NCBI GenBank assembly: GCA_027728145.1
Contig: JAQBZV010000036.1
Coordinates: forward strand, 1-8,370
Source: Actinomycetota bacterium
GTDB lineage: Bacteria; Actinomycetota; Actinomycetes; Actinomycetales; Microbacteriaceae
DNA length: 8,370 bases
Reading direction: 5' to 3'
Position numbers and translations under genes: made by a program. The stretch's first letter is position 1. Each line of letters begins with the position of its first letter. Shown here one piece after another: positions 1 to 7,134 of the stretch. Under the pieces are notes generated by a model. The model worked only from the letters and a program-made list of their open reading frames with translations, was not told the DNA's origin and ran no database searches.

Positions 1-1601
1 CGGGCGCTCTTTTTGCGTGCGGTGGCGTCAACATCAACTGGATCGCGGAACCGGGCGCGCCCACGATACACAGCTCCCAAGGCACGCGGATCCAGTCCAC
101 TGAGGGGGTGGCCAGAGCCAAAGAACCGGGTTCTTCCCATCAGAGTCATCAAGGGCTGCGTGAACAGAGCCACAATAATCAAATCGACAATCGTCGTAAT
201 ACCCAACGTGAACGCAAACCCTCGCACGTTGCCCACCGCCAAGAGGAACAGGACGGCTGCCGCGAGGAATCCCACCGCGTCAGACGCCAGAATCGTGCGG
301 AACGCTCGTTTCCAGGCCGCCGCAATTGCGGAATCGAGAATTCGACCGTCCCTGAGTTCATCCCGAATACGTTCGAAGAACACGATGAACGAATCTGCTG
401 TGATACCGATGGCCACAATTAAGCCTGCGACGCCCGCGAGCGATAAGCGGTAGCCCTGGGAGTTAGAGAGATAGGTGATCACAAAGTAGCTAAGAATAAA
501 TGCGACCGTCAGAGAGAACACGGTGACGAACCCCAGTGTTCGGTATTGGAACAGCGAGTAGAGAACCACCAGGATAAGACCGATGGCCCCCGCCAAAAGC
601 CCACTCTGCAACTGAGTCAAACCCAACGTCGCGGTGATGGTTTCCGCGCTCTGAACCTCAAACCCAATCGGAAGCGCACCAAACTTCAACTGGTCGGCCA
701 AGACCTCGGCGGAATCTTGAGTGAACGAACCACTGATTTGAGGTCGACCATCGGTGATGGCAGCCAGGGTTCTCGGAGCGCTGATGACGCGCCCATCCAG
801 CACAATGGCAAATTGGTTCTGGACACCAGGAAGACCCACCAAGCGCTCCGTGACCTCCCGGAAGCTCTCCGAGCCGCTTTCGTCAAACTCGAGAAACACA
901 CCCCACTCAGTGGTGACGGTGCCTTGTGGTCCCGGCACGAGCCCCGCGATGCCATCCTCGATGGTTTCGCCACCGACCTCAACGGGTCCCAAAATGTATT
1001 TCTGGGCCCCAAAATCGTCACAGGTGACCAGCGGGAGAGTGGGGTCAGCGACATTCGCACCCAAACCATCAAGCTGATCACAGGTCAGGTTGTTGTACGC
1101 GGCGTCGACGTCTGAGGTAATCCAGGCCAAATCGCTGGGGTTGTCGGGGGCGCGATCGGGATCCACGAACTCAACACCCTCCACGGGTGCGGTTGCCTCG
1201 GTGGTCGCAACTCCCACTCGAAGAACAGCGCGGAACTCCAGCTTGGCACTAGAGCGGATTCTCTCCAGTGTCGCCTCATCGGGCACTCCGGGAATGGACA
1301 CCACGATATTCGCGCCGCCCTGGGTGCTCACCTCGGCTTCCGCCACTCCCCCGGCGTCGACCCTCTGTCGAATAATCGCGACCGCTTGATCGAGCTGTTC
1401 CTCGGTCACTGTCTGGTTTTCAGCGATTTGCGGAGCGAGGATGATTTGTGTTCCACCCTGCAAATCCAACGCCAGCTTAGGAACCCAGGATCCCGTCCCC
1501 TGCCATACGGCGAGAGCATTGCCTCCTATGAGCAACAGGAAAATGACGCCAAGCCATAGGAGCTTCCGCCACGCAGAAGACACGGCTGATTTAGATGCCA
1601 A
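1..1601 (-). CDS. secD: Protein translocase subunit SecD, 3' end beyond window edge
   Basis: SecD is a membrane subunit of the SecDF-YajC complex, which uses the proton gradient to help the SecYEG/SecA channel release exported proteins. I translated 533 codons without a stop. TM1 is about residues 13-32, followed by LALDLQGG (43-50), the hallmark of the first extracytoplasmic domain, and a large P1 domain to about 330 containing NQFAIVLDGRVISAP (262-276). Five more hydrophobic segments lie at about 335-352, 357-377, 387-409, 437-457 and 462-483. The fourth carries GITADSFIVFFERIRDE; Asp403 matches the conserved TM4 aspartate linked to proton coupling. A basic cytoplasmic tail runs off the edge, so only a short C-terminus is probably missing. 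I prefer the TTG start at 1601 (protein begins MASKSA), with a weak GAAAG eight bases upstream. A GTG six codons later at 1583 is the alternative but has no visible ribosome site. yajC lies 27 bases upstream in the same frame. Confidence 0.96.
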   Translation of the reverse strand, partial: MASKSAVSSAWRKLLWLGVIFLLLIGGNALAVWQGTGSWVPKLALDLQGGTQIILAPQIAENQTVTEEQLDQAVAIIRQRVDAGGVAEAEVSTQGGANIVVSIPGVPDEATLERIRSSAKLEFRAVLRVGVATTEATAPVEGVEFVDPDRAPDNPSDLAWITSDVDAAYNNLTCDQLDGLGANVADPTLPLVTCDDFGAQKYILGPVEVGGETIEDGIAGLVPGPQGTVTTEWGVFLEFDESGSESFREVTERLVGLPGVQNQFAIVLDGRVISAPRTLAAITDGRPQISGSFTQDSAEVLADQLKFGALPIGFEVQSAETITATLGLTQLQSGLLAGAIGLILVVLYSLFQYRTLGFVTVFSLTVAFILSYFVITYLSNSQGYRLSLAGVAGLIVAIGITADSFIVFFERIRDELRDGRILDSAIAAAWKRAFRTILASDAVGFLAAAVLFLLAVGNVRGFAFTLGITTIVDLIIVALFTQPLMTLMGRTRFFGSGHPLSGLDPRALGAVYRGRARFRDPVDVDATARKKSA

Positions 1602-1628
1602 AGCAGAAACTTTCGGTAAAGAGAGAGG

Positions 1629-1940
1629 TTAGGACGACTTGTCGGTGGCTTCTTCGGTCGAAGCCTCGACCTCGCTGGGCTCGTCCTCGACAACCTTAGT
1701 AAGAGTTTGACGGTGCACCTTGATGAGGACGCCTTTGCCGACGTCAAGGGTGGCAACATTGTTCTCGTCGTCGAGCTCCAGTAGCCGTGCATAGAGGCCA
1801 AAAGACGTCATTACGTCAGCACCGGGCTTGAGTTTTTCTTGCAGTTCCTCTTGCGTCTTCCGCTGCTTGCGGGAGTTGCGAATCATGAAATAGATCAGCA
1901 TCCCGAGGATGGCGATCATAAACAGGGAGATGGGATCCAT
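1629..1940 (-). CDS. yajC: Sec translocase accessory subunit YajC
   Basis: This small membrane protein of 103 residues is a partner of SecD and SecF in the Sec export machinery. It has one N-terminal hydrophobic helix (about residues 4-20, ISLFMIAILGMLIYFMI), then a strongly basic stretch (RNSRKQRK), a short charged helix, and the conserved cytoplasmic core PGADVMTSFGLYARLLELDD with VLIKVHRQTLTKVV. The last 18 or so residues form an acidic, low-complexity tail rich in Glu, Ser and Thr, as is common in actinobacterial YajC. Length and topology fit the family. The ATG at 1940 has GGAAAGG 13 bases upstream, which is longer spacing than usual; no other in-frame start lies just upstream. It follows ruvB after 52 bases and precedes secD by 27 bases, in the same reading frame as secD. 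The ruvB-yajC-secD order is typical of Actinomycetota. Confidence 0.95.
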   Translation of the reverse strand: MDPISLFMIAILGMLIYFMIRNSRKQRKTQEELQEKLKPGADVMTSFGLYARLLELDDENNVATLDVGKGVLIKVHRQTLTKVVEDEPSEVEASTEEATDKSS

Positions 1941-1992
1941 GGCGAACCACGTGCCTTTCCATTGCCTCTAAACGGTTTGCGCTACCCCGTAA
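1941..1992 (-). other. ruvB-yajC intergenic spacer
   Basis: At 52 bases this is the longest gap in the window. It holds the likely yajC ribosome site (GGAAAGG on the minus strand, about 1954-1960) and a CACGTG hexamer just downstream of it. I see no GC-rich hairpin followed by a T-run and no recognisable -35/-10 pair, so transcription probably continues from ruvB into yajC. A weak internal promoter cannot be excluded by eye. Confidence 0.5.
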
Positions 1993-3003
1993 CTATAGGT
2001 CATTACGGCTGGGCGACTCGTGGCCCATGTGCGCATAGGCCGCAGGAGTTGCTTGTCGACCGCGGGGGGTGCGTTGGATAAAGCCCTGCCTCACCAGGAA
2101 CGGCTCCACCACAGACTCAATTGTCTCCGCTTCCTCCCCGACGCTCACCGATAGGGTGCCCAAGCCCACTGGTCCGCCGGCAAACTTCCGGATCAGTGTG
2201 TCCAGAACAGCGCGATCAAGGCGATCCAGCCCGAGCTCGTCAACGTCATAAAGCGACAAAGCAGCTTTCACCGAGGACACATCGGGCGGTGTGTCATGAA
2301 CCAACACATAATCTCGAACGCGTCGCAACAGCCGATTGGCAATGCGAGGAGTACCTCTGGAGCGGGAGGCAATTTCCCCCAACGCCTCAGTGGGCCAGGT
2401 CAAACCTAGAACAGCGCTCGAGCGCTTGACGACCTCGGTGAGTTCGCTTTCCGAATAGAACTCGAGATGCGCTGTAAATCCGAAGCGATCACGCAACGGC
2501 CCAGGGAGAAGCCCCGATCTTGTTGTGGCACCAACGAGGGTGAACGGAGCGAGATCGAGGGGAAGCGTCGTGGCGCCGGCACCCTTCCCCACCATGATGT
2601 CGATGCGAAAATCTTCCATCCCCAGGTAGAGCATTTCTTCGGCTGGCCTGGCCATCCGGTGGATTTCATCAATGAACAACACTTCACCAGGAACCAGAGA
2701 GGACAGAACGGCAGCAAGGTCGCCGGCGTGATTGATTGCCGGACCGCTTGTGATGCGCAGTGACTGCTGTGTTTCCTCGGCCACGATCATGGCCAGTGTC
2801 GTCTTACCCAACCCCGGAGGCCCCGAGAGCAAAATGTGGTCTGGCGTTCGGTTTTCCTTCTTCGCCGCGTCGAGGAGCAATACCAGTTGCTCTCGGACCT
2901 TGCTTTGACCCACGAATTCCCCGAGCGACTTTGGCCGGAGCGCACCCTCGAATTGGACCTCGCCCTCAGATTCGGGGACTGCGGGGTCTCGCTCTGCGCT
3001 CAC
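1993..3003 (-). CDS. ruvB: Holliday junction branch-migration ATPase RuvB
   Basis: RuvB is the hexameric AAA+ motor that, with RuvA, drives branch migration of Holliday junctions in the cytoplasm. The 336-residue product has the full family layout. The AAA+ large domain contains Walker [10 protein letters not shown] (61-69), Walker B LFIDEIHR (109-116, Asp112/Glu113), sensor 1 FTLVGATTR (154-162) and the arginine-finger region GPLRDRFG (168-175). The small domain has sensor 2 around [17 protein letters not shown] (216-232). The C-terminal winged helix runs from about 260 and includes [16 protein letters not shown]. The start is a GTG at 3003. It overlaps the ruvA stop by four bases (GTGA) and is preceded by AGGGAG with eight bases spacing, which points to translational coupling with ruvA. 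No key residue is missing and the length is normal. Confidence 0.98.
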   Translation of the reverse strand: MSAERDPAVPESEGEVQFEGALRPKSLGEFVGQSKVREQLVLLLDAAKKENRTPDHILLSGPPGLGKTTLAMIVAEETQQSLRITSGPAINHAGDLAAVLSSLVPGEVLFIDEIHRMARPAEEMLYLGMEDFRIDIMVGKGAGATTLPLDLAPFTLVGATTRSGLLPGPLRDRFGFTAHLEFYSESELTEVVKRSSAVLGLTWPTEALGEIASRSRGTPRIANRLLRRVRDYVLVHDTPPDVSSVKAALSLYDVDELGLDRLDRAVLDTLIRKFAGGPVGLGTLSVSVGEEAETIESVVEPFLVRQGFIQRTPRGRQATPAAYAHMGHESPSRNDL

Positions 3004-3626
3004 CGTCGGGGCTCCCTATTTGTCTGAGGGCCCAGGATACTCAGTGCCTCGCGCAGGAGTGTCGAAGCATCCACAGGCTCCGCGGGGCGTTGCTCAAGTG
3101 CTTGCTCGACGCCCGTCTTGGCAAGCTTTTCGGACCACCCCAACCCCACAAGCGCTTGAATGACAGAGGCTTTGACCATCTCCGGCACCGCAGAACCAGC
3201 CGACGCAGAATCTGTCGACCGCGGCACATGGTCAAAGGCTCCCTGGAGTGACAACACAATGAGTTTTGCTGTCTTGGCACCGACCCCGCTCACGGCACGA
3301 AAAGCAGCATCATTTTCTGACACCACGGCCTCGTGGATTGCTCCGGGGGTCATGTGGCCAAGGACCGCGAGAGCCATTTTGGGGCCCACGCCCGTCACGC
3401 TTCGCAGCAGAGCGAACAGTCCCAGTTCCTCGCGGGATTCAAACCCAAAGATGGACACATGGTCATCGCGGACGACCATCGACGTGTGGAGGTGAACCTC
3501 TTCGCCGAGCGAGAGATGCAGGGCACTTCTATCTGGCACCGTCACCAGATACCCAATTCCCTGAACCTCAAGAACGACGTCGGGCCCAGCAATGTCTGCC
3601 ACTAACCCGCGGAGAGACGCAATCAC
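3000..3626 (-). CDS. ruvA: Holliday junction DNA-binding protein RuvA
   Basis: RuvA is the tetrameric protein that binds the four-way junction, holds it open and loads RuvB. The 208-residue product starts [20 protein letters not shown], the typical N-terminal OB-fold domain (about 1-63). Domain II has two helix-hairpin-helix motifs: [17 protein letters not shown] (about 74-90) and [19 protein letters not shown] (about 109-127). After a Ser/Ala-rich linker (about 137-147), the small domain III (about 150-205, [20 protein letters not shown]) is the part that contacts RuvB. The start is a GTG at 3626 that shares one base with the ruvC stop (TAGTG), with a modest AGG eight bases upstream. The end overlaps ruvB by four bases. 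Length and domain set are normal, and ruvC-ruvA-ruvB form a contiguous resolvasome block. Confidence 0.98.
   Translation of the reverse strand: MIASLRGLVADIAGPDVVLEVQGIGYLVTVPDRSALHLSLGEEVHLHTSMVVRDDHVSIFGFESREELGLFALLRSVTGVGPKMALAVLGHMTPGAIHEAVVSENDAAFRAVSGVGAKTAKLIVLSLQGAFDHVPRSTDSASAGSAVPEMVKASVIQALVGLGWSEKLAKTGVEQALEQRPAEPVDASTLLREALSILGPQTNREPRR
3012..3017 (-). promoter_or_regulatory. Ribosome binding site of ruvB inside ruvA
   Basis: Minus-strand AGGGAG lies eight bases before the GTG at 3003, within the last codons of ruvA. It supports the GTG as the true ruvB start and fits coupled translation of ruvA and ruvB. Confidence 0.7.
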
Positions 3627-4195
3627 TACTTCAGCCTAGGTCGCTTGGCTTTCACTTCGGCCTCCCGCCACGCCTGTTGGGCCGGAGTGAGGGTTTCCTT
3701 AGCGGAGCCAGATCCCGGAGCCACACCCCGCCACGCCTCTGTGATGGCGAGAGCGAGGGCATCTGCGGCGTCCGCTGGCTTAGGAATCTCGTCCAAACCC
3801 AAAATCGCTTGCACCAGGGACCCAACTTGAGCCTTGGAGGCACGGCCATGGCCAGTAACTGCGGCTTTCACTTCACTGGGCGTCCGAAGCGACACCGGGA
3901 TGGCGCGAGCATGCGCGAGTGCCAGAACGACGCCACTGATTTGGGCAGTACCCATGACTGTCCGCACGTTGTGTTGCGCAAAAACTCGCTCTAGCGCGAC
4001 CACATCTGGGCGATACTCATCGAGAACTGTCTCTAACCGACGCGAGAGAGCACCGATGCGAGCGGCCGGATCATCCCCGGGAGGCGTTGTATACACGTCT
4101 ACGTGCACCAGCTTCACGGTGCGGCCAGGCCCGTGGGAGATGACTCCCACGCCGAGACGCGTCAATCCCGGGTCGATACCGAGGATTACCGTCAT
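3626..4195 (-). CDS. ruvC: Holliday junction resolvase RuvC
   Basis: RuvC is the dimeric, metal-dependent endonuclease that cuts Holliday junctions symmetrically after RuvAB branch migration. The 189-residue product has an RNase H-like fold signature. It begins MTVILGIDPGLTRLGVGVI, with catalytic Asp8, then Glu69 in VVALERVF, and Asp142 and Asp145 in ADAADALALA. These four acidic residues match the family's catalytic set (Asp7, Glu66, Asp138 and Asp141 in E. coli). The region GTAQISGVVLALA (83-95) is also typical. A basic C-terminal tail of about 25 residues (AWREAEVKAKRPRLK) extends past the fold, as in some actinobacterial homologues. The ATG at 4195 lies nine bases after the yebC stop, with only a weak purine-rich ribosome site. 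The stop overlaps the ruvA start by one base. Confidence 0.98.
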   Translation of the reverse strand: MTVILGIDPGLTRLGVGVISHGPGRTVKLVHVDVYTTPPGDDPAARIGALSRRLETVLDEYRPDVVALERVFAQHNVRTVMGTAQISGVVLALAHARAIPVSLRTPSEVKAAVTGHGRASKAQVGSLVQAILGLDEIPKPADAADALALAITEAWRGVAPGSGSAKETLTPAQQAWREAEVKAKRPRLK

Positions 4196-4204
4196 GCCGA
4201 CTCG

Positions 4205-4969
4205 TTACTCGTCGAGTGCATCGAGAGCGTTGGCAACCTCGGGACTTAGGTCCATGTTGGTGAAAACGTTTTGCACATCGTCGCAGTCCTCCAAAGCGTC
4301 GACGAGCCCCATGACCTTCTGAGCAGTTGCAGCATCCACGTCGATTTTCACGCTGGGCACAAATTCAGCTTCGGCGGCGTCATAGTCAATCCCCGCAGCT
4401 TGGACAGCCCTTCGAGCTTCGACGAGCTGAGAGGGATCGGTGATGACCTCAAACCCACCCCCGCGGTCGATGACCTCTTCCGCTCCGGCGTCGAGGACGG
4501 CCAGCAACAGATCGTCCTCCGTGAGAGAGTCTGTTTTGGAAATCGACACCACACCTTTTCGCGAAAAGTTGTAGGCAACACTGCCTGGATCCGCCATCGT
4601 TCCGCCGTTGCGAGACATGATGGTTCGAACCTCGGCAGCGGCCCTGTTCTTGTTGTCGGTCAAACACTCCACCAACAGTGCGACGCCCCCGGCTGCATAA
4701 CCCTCATACATGATGGTCTGGTAGTCGATCGCATCGCCGCTCAGGCCCGCGCCACGTTTGACCGCCCGGTCAATGTTGTCATTGGGGACACTCGTCTTCT
4801 TCGCCTTCTGGATGGCATCGGCGAGTGTTGGATTTCCCGCAATATCGGGGCCGCCCACCTTGGCAGCAACCTCGATGTTCTTGATGAGCTTCGCGAAAGA
4901 CTTTGCGCGACGAGCATCGACGACAGCCTTCTTGTGTTTCGTCGTTGCCCATTTGGAGTGGCCGGACAT
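4205..4969 (-). CDS. yebC: YebC/TACO1-family translation factor
   Basis: Members of this family have been described both as DNA-binding transcription regulators and, more recently, as ribosome-associated factors that help translation of difficult sequences such as proline runs. Which role applies here cannot be read from the sequence. The 254-residue product begins [20 protein letters not shown], the near-invariant N-terminus. It continues with [20 protein letters not shown] (39-58) and [15 protein letters not shown] (61-75), then [20 protein letters not shown] (88-107) and [16 protein letters not shown] (109-124). It ends in the usual acidic segment [15 protein letters not shown]. Length is normal for the family. 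The start has the best ribosome site in the window, AAGGAG four bases before the ATG. It sits directly before ruvC, a linkage seen across many bacterial phyla, and follows pdxT after 26 bases. Confidence 0.97.
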   Translation of the reverse strand: MSGHSKWATTKHKKAVVDARRAKSFAKLIKNIEVAAKVGGPDIAGNPTLADAIQKAKKTSVPNDNIDRAVKRGAGLSGDAIDYQTIMYEGYAAGGVALLVECLTDNKNRAAAEVRTIMSRNGGTMADPGSVAYNFSRKGVVSISKTDSLTEDDLLLAVLDAGAEEVIDRGGGFEVITDPSQLVEARRAVQAAGIDYDAAEAEFVPSVKIDVDAATAQKVMGLVDALEDCDDVQNVFTNMDLSPEVANALDALDE

Positions 4970-4973
4970 TGAT

Positions 4974-4979
4974 CTCCTT
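4974..4979 (-). promoter_or_regulatory. Strong ribosome binding site of yebC
   Basis: Minus-strand AAGGAG is followed by ATCA and the ATG at 4969. It is close to the consensus anti-16S sequence and confirms the yebC start. It lies in the 26-base gap after pdxT, so yebC may be translated independently and more strongly than its neighbours. Confidence 0.8.
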
Positions 4980-4995
4980 CTATCGCGACACCATT

Positions 4996-5625
4996 CTAGG
5001 CAGTCTGAAGCGAGGCGAGGCGGAACCCTGAGCTCCGGACACTCTCCACAAAAATGCGGTGAAGTCGGTCGTCTCCCGTGATTTCCGGGTGAAAAGCAAC
5101 CCCCATGGCCGCCCCCTGACGGACCCCCACAACCTCACCCCCGGGCAGAGTGGCAATCACCTCAACGTCGGGACCAACCCGGGTAACCAGGGGGGCTCGA
5201 ATGAACGCGACATGAACGGGAGGGCCCTGCACGCCGACGATGGTGACGTCCGTCTCGTGAGAGTCCACCTGTGAACCAAAGGCATTCCGGCGCACCGTCA
5301 CATCCAGTCCGCCCAGTGTCTCCTGCCCCGATATTCCATCCTCCAGTTCCTTGGCAAGCAGGATAAGACCCGCGCACGTGCCGAGCACCGGCAATCCCGC
5401 AGCAATAGCCTCGCGAAGTGACGCAGAGATCCCGAAAATTCTCATCAGCTTGTCCATCACACTGGACTCGCCTCCCGGAAGAACCAGACCGTTCAGGCCC
5501 ACCAGGTGCGAGGGGAGTCGGACCTCTCGGACGTGACAGCCGAGCTCCTCCAGCATCTGGCGATGCTCTCTCACGTCTCCTTGGAGTGCGAGAACACCAA
5601 TCAGAGGAGTGGTGTTACCAGCCAC
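4996..5625 (-). CDS. pdxT: PLP synthase glutaminase subunit PdxT
   Basis: PdxT is the class-I glutamine amidotransferase that frees ammonia from glutamine and passes it to PdxS for pyridoxal 5'-phosphate synthesis. With the GTG at 5625 the product has 209 residues, near the usual 190-200. It begins [20 protein letters not shown], with the expected LALQGD strand. The oxyanion-loop motif GGESS is at 51-55, the nucleophile Cys84 is in GTCAGLILL, and the rest of the triad is His179 and Glu181 in [11 protein letters not shown]. All catalytic residues are present. An in-frame ATG at 5721 would add 32 residues but would lie deep within pdxS. The added part looks nothing like PdxT, so I reject it. 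The chosen start overlaps the pdxS 3' end by 11 bases, implying coupled translation and balanced subunit production. Confidence 0.96.
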   Translation of the reverse strand: MAGNTTPLIGVLALQGDVREHRQMLEELGCHVREVRLPSHLVGLNGLVLPGGESSVMDKLMRIFGISASLREAIAAGLPVLGTCAGLILLAKELEDGISGQETLGGLDVTVRRNAFGSQVDSHETDVTIVGVQGPPVHVAFIRAPLVTRVGPDVEVIATLPGGEVVGVRQGAAMGVAFHPEITGDDRLHRIFVESVRSSGFRLASLQTA

Positions 5626-6517
5626 GCTCGGCGAGCCGGTGAGGCGCAGGAAGATCGTTGACGTTGATGCCCACCATTGCTTCTCCCAGCCCTCGGGACA
5701 CCTCTGCGATGACTGCGGCATCAGTGTACTGGGCGGTTGCCTTCACAATGGCAGCGGCGCGTTCTGCGGGGTTTCCCGACTTGAAGACCCCAGAGCCTAC
5801 GAAGACCCCATCGGCACCTAGCTGCATCATCATGGCTGCGTCGGCGGGTGTGGCAATGCCCCCCGCAGTAAAGAGAACGACGGGAAGTTTGCCGGTCTGA
5901 GCAACCTCGGCGACTAACTCGTAGGGCGCCTGAAGCTCCTTGGCCTGCACATAGAGCTCGTCGGGAGTCATCGACGAGAGACGGTTGATTTCGCCCCTGA
6001 TCGTGCGGATGTGCTTGGTGGCCTCGGACACATCGCCCGTTCCGGCCTCGCCTTTGGATCGAATCATCGCAGCACCCTCGGTGATGCGACGCAGCGCTTC
6101 ACCCAAGTTGGTGGCACCACATACGAAGGGCACCGTGTAGCGCCACTTGTCAATGTGATTGACATAGTCCGCAGGGCTGAGGACCTCAGACTCATCGATG
6201 TAGTCCACCTTGAGCGCCTCGAGAACCTGAGCTTCCACAAAGTGACCGATGCGGGATTTAGCCATCACTGGAATAGACACGGTGTCGATGATGCCCTGAA
6301 TCAAATCTGGGTCGCTCATGCGTGCCACGCCACCTTCAGCACGAATATCTGCGGGAACCCGCTCGAGCGCCATGACTGCTACCGCGCCTGCATCCTCGGC
6401 AATCCGGGCTTGCTCGGCGTTCACGACGTCCATGATGACGCCGCCTTTCAGCATTTCCGCCAGGCCTCGCTTCACACGGGCTGTTCCCGACGTAACTCCG
6501 GTGGTGGGTTCGGTCAT
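5615..6517 (-). CDS. pdxS: Pyridoxal 5'-phosphate synthase lyase subunit PdxS
   Basis: PdxS builds PLP from ribose 5-phosphate, glyceraldehyde 3-phosphate and PdxT-supplied ammonia. In the family it forms a dodecamer of TIM barrels in the cytoplasm. The 300-residue product has a short variable N-terminus, then [20 protein letters not shown] (15-34) with catalytic Asp30. Lys87 in [10 protein letters not shown] is the Schiff-base lysine. Lys155 in [11 protein letters not shown] is the second lysine that carries the intermediate. Phosphate-binding [19 protein letters not shown] (219-237) and GSGVFKS (241-247) follow. It ends [11 protein letters not shown], a familiar actinobacterial C-terminus. 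Length is normal. The ATG at 6517 has a purine-rich AGGAGAGGA upstream, with rather long spacing (12 bases or more). pdxT follows with an 11-base overlap. The gene indicates a DXP-independent route to vitamin B6. Confidence 0.98.
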   Translation of the reverse strand: MTEPTTGVTSGTARVKRGLAEMLKGGVIMDVVNAEQARIAEDAGAVAVMALERVPADIRAEGGVARMSDPDLIQGIIDTVSIPVMAKSRIGHFVEAQVLEALKVDYIDESEVLSPADYVNHIDKWRYTVPFVCGATNLGEALRRITEGAAMIRSKGEAGTGDVSEATKHIRTIRGEINRLSSMTPDELYVQAKELQAPYELVAEVAQTGKLPVVLFTAGGIATPADAAMMMQLGADGVFVGSGVFKSGNPAERAAAIVKATAQYTDAAVIAEVSRGLGEAMVGINVNDLPAPHRLAERGW

Positions 6518-6567
6518 GGTGTATCGAAATCCTCTCCTAGCGGTGCTCCAGCGTGAGCGTCGAAAGT
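6518..6567 (-). promoter_or_regulatory. HIT-pdxS spacer with pdxS ribosome site
   Basis: These 50 bases carry AGGAGAGGA on the minus strand (about 6530-6538), the likely pdxS ribosome site, though spaced 12 or more bases from the ATG. A 4-base inverted repeat (GCTC/GAGC) is present but too weak to call a terminator, and no T-run follows. I see no clear promoter. In mycobacteria this position is occupied by several phospholipid and mannoside genes. Confidence 0.45.
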
Positions 6568-7134
6568 CTAACCCGTGGAACCTGAGTGCCAGCTCGCCCT
6601 CAGAATGTCTCGCATTTCTCCCAGAAGTTGGGGCATTGCCTTAGTCCGAGCGATGATCGGAAAGAAGTTGGAATCCTGACCCCAGCGCGGAACAACGTGT
6701 TGGTGGAGGTGCTCCTCAATCCCAGCGCCCGCAACCTTTCCTTGGTTAATTCCGACGTTGAAACCGTGTGCGCCCGACACAATACGAAGGGTGCGAATCG
6801 CGTCCTGCACCGCCTCACCCATCTCCTGGAGCTCAGCCTTGGTGAGGTCGTCATAATTCGCAACATGGCGCACCGGACAGATCAAGAGGTGGCCCGCGTT
6901 ATAGGGGTAGAGGTTGAGAACGGCATACGTTAGCTCTCCTCGGTGCACCACGAGGGAGTCATCCTCCGGTCGCGATGGCGCAGTACAGAACACGCAACTG
7001 CCATCCTCGGGCTTGGTCTCCCCCTGGATATACGCGATGCGGTGCGGTGTCCAGAGTCGTTGAAACGCGTCAGGGACTCCGGGCAATCCCGACGCGTCAA
7101 AAGACGCGCCCGTTTCCTCCACGCCCTCAGGCAT
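6568..7134 (-). CDS. HIT-domain protein, probable Ap4A phosphorylase/hydrolase
   Basis: This is a histidine-triad family protein of 188 residues. It carries the triad as His142-Leu-His144-Gln-His146-Val-Val in [14 protein letters not shown]; the central histidine should be the one that takes the nucleotidyl group. A CVFC pair (Cys47, Cys50) near the start of the HIT fold probably binds zinc. [14 protein letters not shown] (125-138) is the conserved strand and loop before the triad. The N-terminal segment [15 protein letters not shown] (24-38) is typical of the actinobacterial branch that includes M. tuberculosis Rv2613c, reported as a diadenosine tetraphosphate phosphorylase. That specific activity here is inferred from similarity and context. 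The ATG at 7134 overlaps the end of thrS by eight bases, with AGAAGG very close (three bases), so a GTG four codons later cannot be fully excluded. Placement next to an aminoacyl-tRNA synthetase, a source of Ap4A, fits the role. Confidence 0.93.
   Translation of the reverse strand: MPEGVEETGASFDASGLPGVPDAFQRLWTPHRIAYIQGETKPEDGSCVFCTAPSRPEDDSLVVHRGELTYAVLNLYPYNAGHLLICPVRHVANYDDLTKAELQEMGEAVQDAIRTLRIVSGAHGFNVGINQGKVAGAGIEEHLHQHVVPRWGQDSNFFPIIARTKAMPQLLGEMRDILRASWHSGSTG

Noticed and set aside
13..453. Plus-strand open frame of 146 codons at the left edge
   Set aside because: It is antisense to the SecD transmembrane region. Its Arg/Ala/Thr-rich composition is the complement of hydrophobic codons, not a real protein.
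546..1115. Plus-strand open frame of 189 codons opposite secD
   Set aside because: The minus strand translates to continuous SecD here, including the NQFAIVLDGRVISAP motif. The plus-strand product has no recognisable feature.
1941..1992. Promoter for yajC-secD in the ruvB-yajC gap
   Set aside because: No convincing -35/-10 pair is visible in the 52 bases; the CACGTG hexamer alone is not enough evidence for an operator.
3266..3994. Plus-strand open frame of 242 codons opposite ruvA and ruvC
   Set aside because: It is fully antisense to two genes with intact catalytic or DNA-binding motifs. Its product is rich in Arg, Pro and Gly with no recognisable domain, as expected for a shadow frame in GC-rich DNA.
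4271..4972. Plus-strand open frame of 233 codons opposite yebC
   Set aside because: It runs nearly the whole length of yebC on the other strand and has no family resemblance; the yebC frame has the invariant N-terminus and the strong ribosome site.
6011..6556. Plus-strand open frame of 181 codons opposite pdxS
   Set aside because: It is antisense to the PdxS barrel with its conserved lysines; no domain or ribosome site supports it.
6543..6562. Possible hairpin or terminator between the HIT gene and pdxS
   Set aside because: The stem is only four base pairs (GCTC/GAGC) and no T-run follows on the minus strand.
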